Part shown: positions 60,496-64,000 of the stretch, one piece after another
How positions within the stretch are numbered: position 1 is the first letter of the stretch
Layout of the letters: each line of letters opens with the position of its first letter
DNA from: Bacillus_CJ salitolerans
GTDB taxonomy: Bacteria > Bacillota > Bacilli > Bacillales > SA4
NCBI RefSeq assembly: GCF_042680805.1
Contig: NZ_JBHUEM010000045.1
Location: 62,001 to 126,000, forward strand
Reading direction: 5' to 3'
DNA length: 64,000 bases
Made by a program: the position numbers and the translations under genes
The notes under the pieces: model-generated
Seen by the model: only the letters and a program-made list of their open reading frames with translations
Told to the model about the DNA's origin: nothing
Databases searched by the model: none

Positions 60496-61053
60496 TTATT
60501 TATATTCTAGATGCTTATGATCAAATATATTTTCATTTGAAGATCTTATTAAAATAAAGTGGTTTACATTATCTAATCCATGTAAATGAGCATTATGATG
60601 AGCAATAATTTGTTCGGCTGTTAATTCTTTATTATCAGTCGTTGAATGTCCATCGCTAACAAGTGTGACATCATAGCCAAGTACTGTCGCTCCTCTTGAT
60701 GTTGTGTCTACACAATACTCTGTTTTCATTCCGGTGACTACTAAATGTTCAATGTATTGGTTTTGTAATGTTTCATGAAGATCCGTTAAATGGAATGCAT
60801 TTGTTGCCTTTTTAGTAATGACCCAATCGTTCATACTAGGAGCAATACTCGGATGAATCTTAAACTCCTCCTCATTATCACTTCCAACATCTAAATCTTG
60901 AATATAAATGATTGGAACACTCAAATGTCTCGCATGATGAATTACTTCTTTTATGACTCTTAATGTCTGTTTTTTTTCGTAAATTGGACCAATAGATGGA
61001 CCTTCAATAATTCCAACTTGTGCATCAATAACAAGTAAAGCTGTTTTTCCCAT
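60496..61053 (-). CDS. Isochorismatase-like cysteine hydrolase
   Basis: 185 residues. The catalytic triad is Asp10 (LLVIDAQ), Lys81 or Lys82 (VITKKATNAF) and Cys114 (GMKTEYCVDTTSRGA). This is the nicotinamidase/isochorismatase superfamily; the nearest substrate cannot be told. GAGGAATGACTA precedes ATG 61053. A possible 22-codon ORF lies just upstream on the same strand. The gene converges on the MocR-type regulator and shares its terminator. Confidence 0.9.
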   Translation of the reverse strand: MGKTALLVIDAQVGIIEGPSIGPIYEKKQTLRVIKEVIHHARHLSVPIIYIQDLDVGSDNEEEFKIHPSIAPSMNDWVITKKATNAFHLTDLHETLQNQYIEHLVVTGMKTEYCVDTTSRGATVLGYDVTLVSDGHSTTDNKELTAEQIIAHHNAHLHGLDNVNHFILIRSSNENIFDHKHLEYK

Positions 61054-61081
61054 TAGTCATTCCTCCGCTTAGGGGAAAAAG

Positions 61082-61150
61082 CTAAACCTTCCTATTCCCC
61101 CTAACAAAATTAGAACTTACTTTTAAATTCTTCTTATTTATGTTTTCCAT
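61082..61150 (-). CDS. Possible 22-aa microprotein
   Basis: ATG 61150 follows AGGAG by 8 nt and encodes MENINKKNLKVSSNFVRGN plus RKV, a basic hydrophilic peptide. It lies 28 nt upstream of the cysteine hydrolase start, so it could be a leader. An ATG two codons earlier is also in frame. Evidence is the ribosome site only. Confidence 0.35.
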   Translation of the reverse strand: MENINKKNLKVSSNFVRGNRKV

Positions 61151-61323
61151 ACTCATCACTCCTGAATTAAACATTCACCTGCAGGTTTATTCTACAATAA
61201 AAAGATATGAAATGCTTCAAATACTTTCCATCTTAATTTCTACCGATAATTAAACCCTTACCTATACACAGCTTTTCCTCCATGCATACCATATAGTACG
61301 CCTTTTAAAAGGAGGTGATATAA

Positions 61324-61431
61324 GTGAGTGGATACGGATATGGTGCAGGCTTTGCACTAATCGTTGTATTGTTTATCCTCCTAATTATTGTAGGTGCGGG
61401 TGGATATTCTGGTGGTGGATATGGCTATTAA
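61324..61431 (+). CDS. YjcZ-family sporulation peptide (GTG start)
   Basis: 35 residues: MSGYGYGAGFALIVVLFILLIIVG, then AGGYSGGGYGY. One hydrophobic segment flanked by Gly/Tyr-rich ends is the hallmark of YjcZ-type sporulation membrane peptides. GTG 61324 follows GGAGGTGATATAA, a strong site. It has its own terminator. Confidence 0.85.
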   Translation: MSGYGYGAGFALIVVLFILLIIVGAGGYSGGGYGY

Positions 61432-61442
61432 TTAGAAGAAAC

Positions 61443-61471
61443 CGGGGCTGATTTTTTCGGCTCTGTTTTTT
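61443..61471 (+). terminator. Intrinsic terminator of the YjcZ-type gene
   Basis: GGGGCTGA / TCGGCTCT pair into an 8-bp stem with G-U pairs, followed by GTTTTTTCT. Confidence 0.72.
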
Positions 61472-61521
61472 CTACTTATCTTTATTTATCCGTTTAAAAA
61501 TTAAAATTTACCAAAAATTTC

Positions 61522-61564
61522 TTGACTTAAAGATATTATATAATACAATTAGGATATAAATTGT
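61522..61564 (+). promoter_or_regulatory. sdhC promoter with candidate Rrf2-type operator
   Basis: TTGACT (61522-61527) and TACAAT (61544-61549) are 16 bp apart. The inverted repeat ACAATT-AGGATATA-AATTGT (61545-61564) overlaps the -10 box and start region. It is a plausible binding site for the Rrf2 protein encoded downstream, or for another repressor. Confidence 0.55.
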
Positions 61565-61588
61565 CGTAATTAAACGGAGGGATTTCAT

Positions 61589-62203
61589 GTGCGTCCATCT
61601 AAATCCGATTTCACTTTTCAAAAAATACATTCATTATTAGGAGTTATACCTGTCGGCGGATATTTGTTTGTTCATTTTTTAATCAATTATCAAGCAACTA
61701 GAGGTGAAGATTCATTTAATCAAACAGTTAAAATTGTTGAATCATTCCCTTTCCTATTATTCTTGGAAGCCACTCTCATCTATTTACCTATCTTATATCA
61801 CGCAATTTATGGGTTATACATTGCATTTAAATCAAAGCATAATATCAAAAACTATAGTTACTTTAGAAACCAAATGTTTTTTGCCCAGAGAATAACAGGT
61901 ATTATTACCTTTATCTTTATTGTTTGGCACGTTTGGGAAACTCGTGTTCAGTATGCCCTTGGACATGTCGAATTAGATTATAAAATGATGGCTAATATCT
62001 TTGAAAATCCTTTTATGGTTGTTTTTTATCTTGTTGGAACAATTAGTGCCATCTTTCATTTTTCAAATGGATTATGGTCATTTTTTGTTCATTGGGGAAT
62101 TACCATCTCACCTAAGTCTCAAAATCTGATGACTTGGATTTCATTGTTTATCTTTTTCATGATGACCTATATGGCCATCCGTACAATGGTTGCATTTATA
62201 TAA
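61589..62203 (+). CDS. sdhC: Orphan succinate dehydrogenase cytochrome b558 subunit
   Basis: 204 residues, with five membrane segments as in B. subtilis SdhC. Heme His candidates occur at VFLHFLIN-like YLFVHFLINYQ (near 28), ILYHAIYG (near 71), IVWHVWETR (near 112) and AIFHFSNGLWSFFVHWGI (near 154-165). The start is GTG 61589 with GGAGG 8 nt upstream. No sdhA or sdhB follows; the next gene is an Rrf2 regulator. This may be a second copy for another quinone or oxygen state, or for partnership with an SdhAB encoded elsewhere. An iron or redox link through Rrf2 is inference. Confidence 0.93.
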   Translation: MRPSKSDFTFQKIHSLLGVIPVGGYLFVHFLINYQATRGEDSFNQTVKIVESFPFLLFLEATLIYLPILYHAIYGLYIAFKSKHNIKNYSYFRNQMFFAQRITGIITFIFIVWHVWETRVQYALGHVELDYKMMANIFENPFMVVFYLVGTISAIFHFSNGLWSFFVHWGITISPKSQNLMTWISLFIFFMMTYMAIRTMVAFI

Positions 62204-62213
62204 AGTATAATGA

Positions 62214-62243
62214 TTGTCCATAAAATCTATTCTTTGATATAAT
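62214..62243 (+). promoter_or_regulatory. Predicted promoter for the Rrf2 gene
   Basis: TTGTCC (62214-62219) and TATAAT (62238-62243) with an 18-bp spacer, 31 bp upstream of the TTG start. Confidence 0.6.
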
Positions 62244-62274
62244 GGCAAAAACTCAAAGTGCGGAGGTTCTATTT

Positions 62275-62778
62275 TTGAAGAACTCACTAAGTTACGAATA
62301 TGCTCTCCATAGTTTAATCGCTATGGCATTATTACCAGAACATATGAACATTACGATAAAACAACTTTCTTTCATGCTAGGTGTTACCAACACTTATTTA
62401 GCTAAGATTTTTACACAGCTAGGGAAAGCTGGATTAATAAGTACTTCATTAGGGAGTAAAGGTGGAATTAGTCTAGCTATACCAGCAGAAGACATAACCT
62501 TTTATGATGTGTATTCTGCCATAAATGGAAAGGGGCACATGTTTCAATGTGCAAATATTCGCGGCTTATCAAGAGGACTTGAAGTTCTTCCTGGCATGTG
62601 TGAGGTTCACAGTACCATATGGGAAGCCGAGAAGCAGATGTTTGATCGTTTGAAAATGACAACGATAAAAGATATGGCAACTATCGCAATGAAGAATAAT
62701 AAACTAGAAGATGAAAATACTCGTTACGCATTGGTCAAGCAATTAATTACTGCTTATGAAGACTCTTTAAACAACTAG
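62275..62778 (+). CDS. Rrf2 family transcriptional regulator (TTG start)
   Basis: 167 residues. The winged helix is the Rrf2 type: LSYEYALHSLIAMALLPE, ITIKQLSFMLGVTNTYLAKIFTQLGKAGLISTSLGSKGGISLA, then DITFYDVYSAINGKG. Two Cys (MFQCANI and PGMCEVH) are present, whereas Fe-S members usually have three. An iron-sulfur cluster would therefore need an extra ligand, or the protein may sense by thiol chemistry or a small molecule. TTG 62275 has GGAGG 8 nt upstream; ATG 62242 overlaps the -10 box and has no SD. It lies 72 nt after sdhC. Confidence 0.88.
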   Translation: MKNSLSYEYALHSLIAMALLPEHMNITIKQLSFMLGVTNTYLAKIFTQLGKAGLISTSLGSKGGISLAIPAEDITFYDVYSAINGKGHMFQCANIRGLSRGLEVLPGMCEVHSTIWEAEKQMFDRLKMTTIKDMATIAMKNNKLEDENTRYALVKQLITAYEDSLNN

Positions 62779-62855
62779 ATATAAAAGTATAACTTCTCCC
62801 TATTCTACACACTTTATTAATAAATGATAAAAGTATGGTTATGGAGGAGAAGCAA

Positions 62856-63113
62856 ATGGAATCAAATCAACAATTTAATGAAGTTCTTGAGGCTGTTCAT
62901 TCTGCAGAAGAGGCCGTGTATCATGCGCAAGCTAACTCAAATCCAGAAGATTTCCAGCAAGCTGACCAGAAGGTAAAATTAGCAAAAGAAAAGGTTCATG
63001 CAGCACAAACTAAACTCCCGTTAGATAATGCAGGATTAAATCATCGATTGCACCAAGCACAGGAGCATTTAAAACACCTAGAGGAAGCTGAACAATCTTT
63101 ATTGGATCGTTAA
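62856..63113 (+). CDS. Small helical protein, 85 aa (DUF2564-like?)
   Basis: 85 residues in two or three helices: MESNQQFNEVLEAVHSAEEAVYHAQ, EDFQQADQKVKLAKEKVHAAQ, NHRLHQAQEHLKHLEEAEQSLL. The heptad pattern and spacing recall the ypzA product (DUF2564) elsewhere in this window, but identity is low and the assignment is inference. GGAGGAGAAGCAA precedes ATG 62856; the longer frame is rejected. A terminator follows directly. Confidence 0.65.
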   Translation: MESNQQFNEVLEAVHSAEEAVYHAQANSNPEDFQQADQKVKLAKEKVHAAQTKLPLDNAGLNHRLHQAQEHLKHLEEAEQSLLDR

Positions 63114-63114
63114 C

Positions 63115-63143
63115 AAAGCTGAACAATATGTTCAGCTTTTTGT
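63115..63143. terminator. Bidirectional terminator
   Basis: AAAGCTGAAC / GTTCAGCTTT stem with a 5-nt loop followed by TTGTTT on the plus strand; overlaps the stop of the convergent MOSC gene. Confidence 0.83.
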
Positions 63144-63815
63144 TTCATTCGAAACGGATTTCTTCTCAAGTTTAAGTAGTCTACTCATTAGAATATCCTT
63201 CCAGGCAACCGCTAGGTCTTTACTATTCAAGATTTTTCTTATACCTTCTATATTTTTCTTATCATGAAAATACACTTCATTTGTATATTGAACAGAAACT
63301 GCATTTGGATTTCTTTCTATCAATGACACTGATGAATCTTCATATATCCATCCTTCTTTTAGTACCCTAGCTAAAAACCCCGTATAGCCTGTCTCAACTA
63401 ATTTCGATAAAAGTGATTCGACCCCATTATATTTAGATAAAGTATTACATGGAATTCTTGACTGTGTTATTTGAATCTTTGCCTCTCCAATTTGATAAAT
63501 ATCTCCTATCCAAACGTTTTCTTCAGACAATCCAGAAATAGTTAGATTCTCACCAAAACCTGGTATTTTCAGGTGTTTATTAAATTCTTTATTCCATTTT
63601 TCATAGTGCTCATAGCAGTAGCAGAGGATAGCTCGATCTAGACCACCATGAAACTTAGTAAGTTGAACTCCATCTCCAGTAAAGCCTTCTTTTGTAAGGT
63701 ATGCTTTCGGCACACTTACTTTCCCTACTCCAGATTGTCTTGTCTCCTCATTCTCTAGATCAATTTTTTTAGGTAGACCAATATTTAAAGAAACCAGCTT
63801 TGCTTTTTGGTACAA
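63132..63815 (-). CDS. MOSC domain protein (TTG start)
   Basis: 227 residues, MOSC (molybdenum cofactor sulfurase C-terminal) family of the YiiM/YflK type. Visible blocks: VSVPKAYLTKEGFTGDGVQLTKFHGGLDRAILCY, IPGFGENLTISGLSEENVWIGDIY and AKIQITQSRIPCNTLSKY, where the Cys is the conserved one. Such proteins bind the molybdenum cofactor and may reduce N-hydroxylated bases (YiiM). TTG 63815 has GGGGGAG 8-9 nt upstream. Substrate not known. Confidence 0.87.
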   Translation of the reverse strand: MYQKAKLVSLNIGLPKKIDLENEETRQSGVGKVSVPKAYLTKEGFTGDGVQLTKFHGGLDRAILCYCYEHYEKWNKEFNKHLKIPGFGENLTISGLSEENVWIGDIYQIGEAKIQITQSRIPCNTLSKYNGVESLLSKLVETGYTGFLARVLKEGWIYEDSSVSLIERNPNAVSVQYTNEVYFHDKKNIEGIRKILNSKDLAVAWKDILMSRLLKLEKKSVSNETKS

Positions 63816-63972
63816 GATGCTTACTCCCCCTTAGTTTATAATCTCCTTCATTCATTAAGAAATTACCCATCCATGAATGACGAATTCATTTTTAGTTGTA
63901 CAACCTCGGTTACGTGCATACATATGTACAAGTCACTATCAAATTATACAATAATCATTCAGAGGTGTTAAC

Positions 63973-64000
63973 ATGAGCGTTTTTTTAAGCTATATATTTC
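63973..64000 (+). CDS. Start of a membrane protein gene (cut by window edge)
   Basis: GAGGTG with 5-nt spacing precedes ATG 63973 and the visible codons give MSVFLSYIF. The start resembles LysE-type exporters that often begin this way, but nine codons are not enough to name it. Confidence 0.5.

Noticed and set aside
61054..61323. Riboswitch or T-box in the gap before the YjcZ-type gene
   Set aside because: No conserved riboswitch or T-box core was seen; only a possible 22-codon frame.

Overview
The window reads as chromosome of a low-GC, endospore-forming Firmicute of the family Bacillaceae. Long stretches keep the gene order of the Bacillus subtilis 'yp' region. One block is ypzA-ypeQ-ypeP-ypdQ ... 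sspL-ypcP ... ypbS-dynA-ypbQ-bcsA, and another is ypwA-ypvA-ypsC-rnpB-gpsB-ypsA-cotD-yprB-yprA. Spore genes (sspL, cotD, a YjcZ-type peptide, an Sda-like checkpoint protein) support a spore former. All genus-level statements are inference from gene content, because no database was searched.

Layout. 0-3.1 kb: a DegV protein and a regulator-peptide pair that looks like an NprR/NprX-type (RNPP) quorum-sensing cassette; the peptide precursor carries two copies of an EQEPDPIA core. 3.2-7.9 kb: a minus-strand operon of a 1027-residue GNAT-fusion protein, an amidohydrolase and a frameshifted TPR protein. A palindrome overlaps its predicted transcription start and a 19-codon ORF leads it. 8-12 kb: glutathione peroxidase, a DEAD-box helicase and formate-tetrahydrofolate ligase. 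12-19 kb: two UgtP-like glycolipid glycosyltransferases (ugtP and a ykoN-like gene, the latter with ykoP/ykoQ), yfhP, a methyltransferase, and a 21-bp-period degenerate repeat tract. 19-32 kb: the conserved ypzA to bcsA block, including the two-headed dynamin DynA and the type III polyketide synthase/methyltransferase pair.

32-43.6 kb interrupts this order and looks accessory and decaying. It holds two remnants of one IS1595-family element, a tandem P-loop ATPase, a DUF4085-like protein, an SDR, and an SbtA-like bicarbonate transporter followed by a ruined beta-carbonic anhydrase. It also has a DUF3231 protein, small membrane proteins, a truncated histidine phosphatase, an S66 LD-carboxypeptidase, and three 57-bp copies of a dispersed repeat.

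43.6-55.2 kb returns to the conserved backbone: M32 carboxypeptidase, DinG-like helicase, rRNA methyltransferase, RNase P RNA, GpsB, YpsA, CotD, and MrfB/MrfA for DNA repair. 55-64 kb: an Sda-like protein and a nitrogen module (amtB and tnrA with three matches to the TnrA/GlnR box). These are followed by a frameshifted fbpA-like gene, a MocR regulator with a cysteine hydrolase, a YjcZ peptide, an orphan sdhC beside an Rrf2 regulator with a candidate operator, and a MOSC protein.

No tRNA, rRNA operon, intact prophage or CRISPR array was seen. Many real starts are GTG or TTG, or lie inside longer reading frames; starts were chosen from Shine-Dalgarno (SD) spacing.
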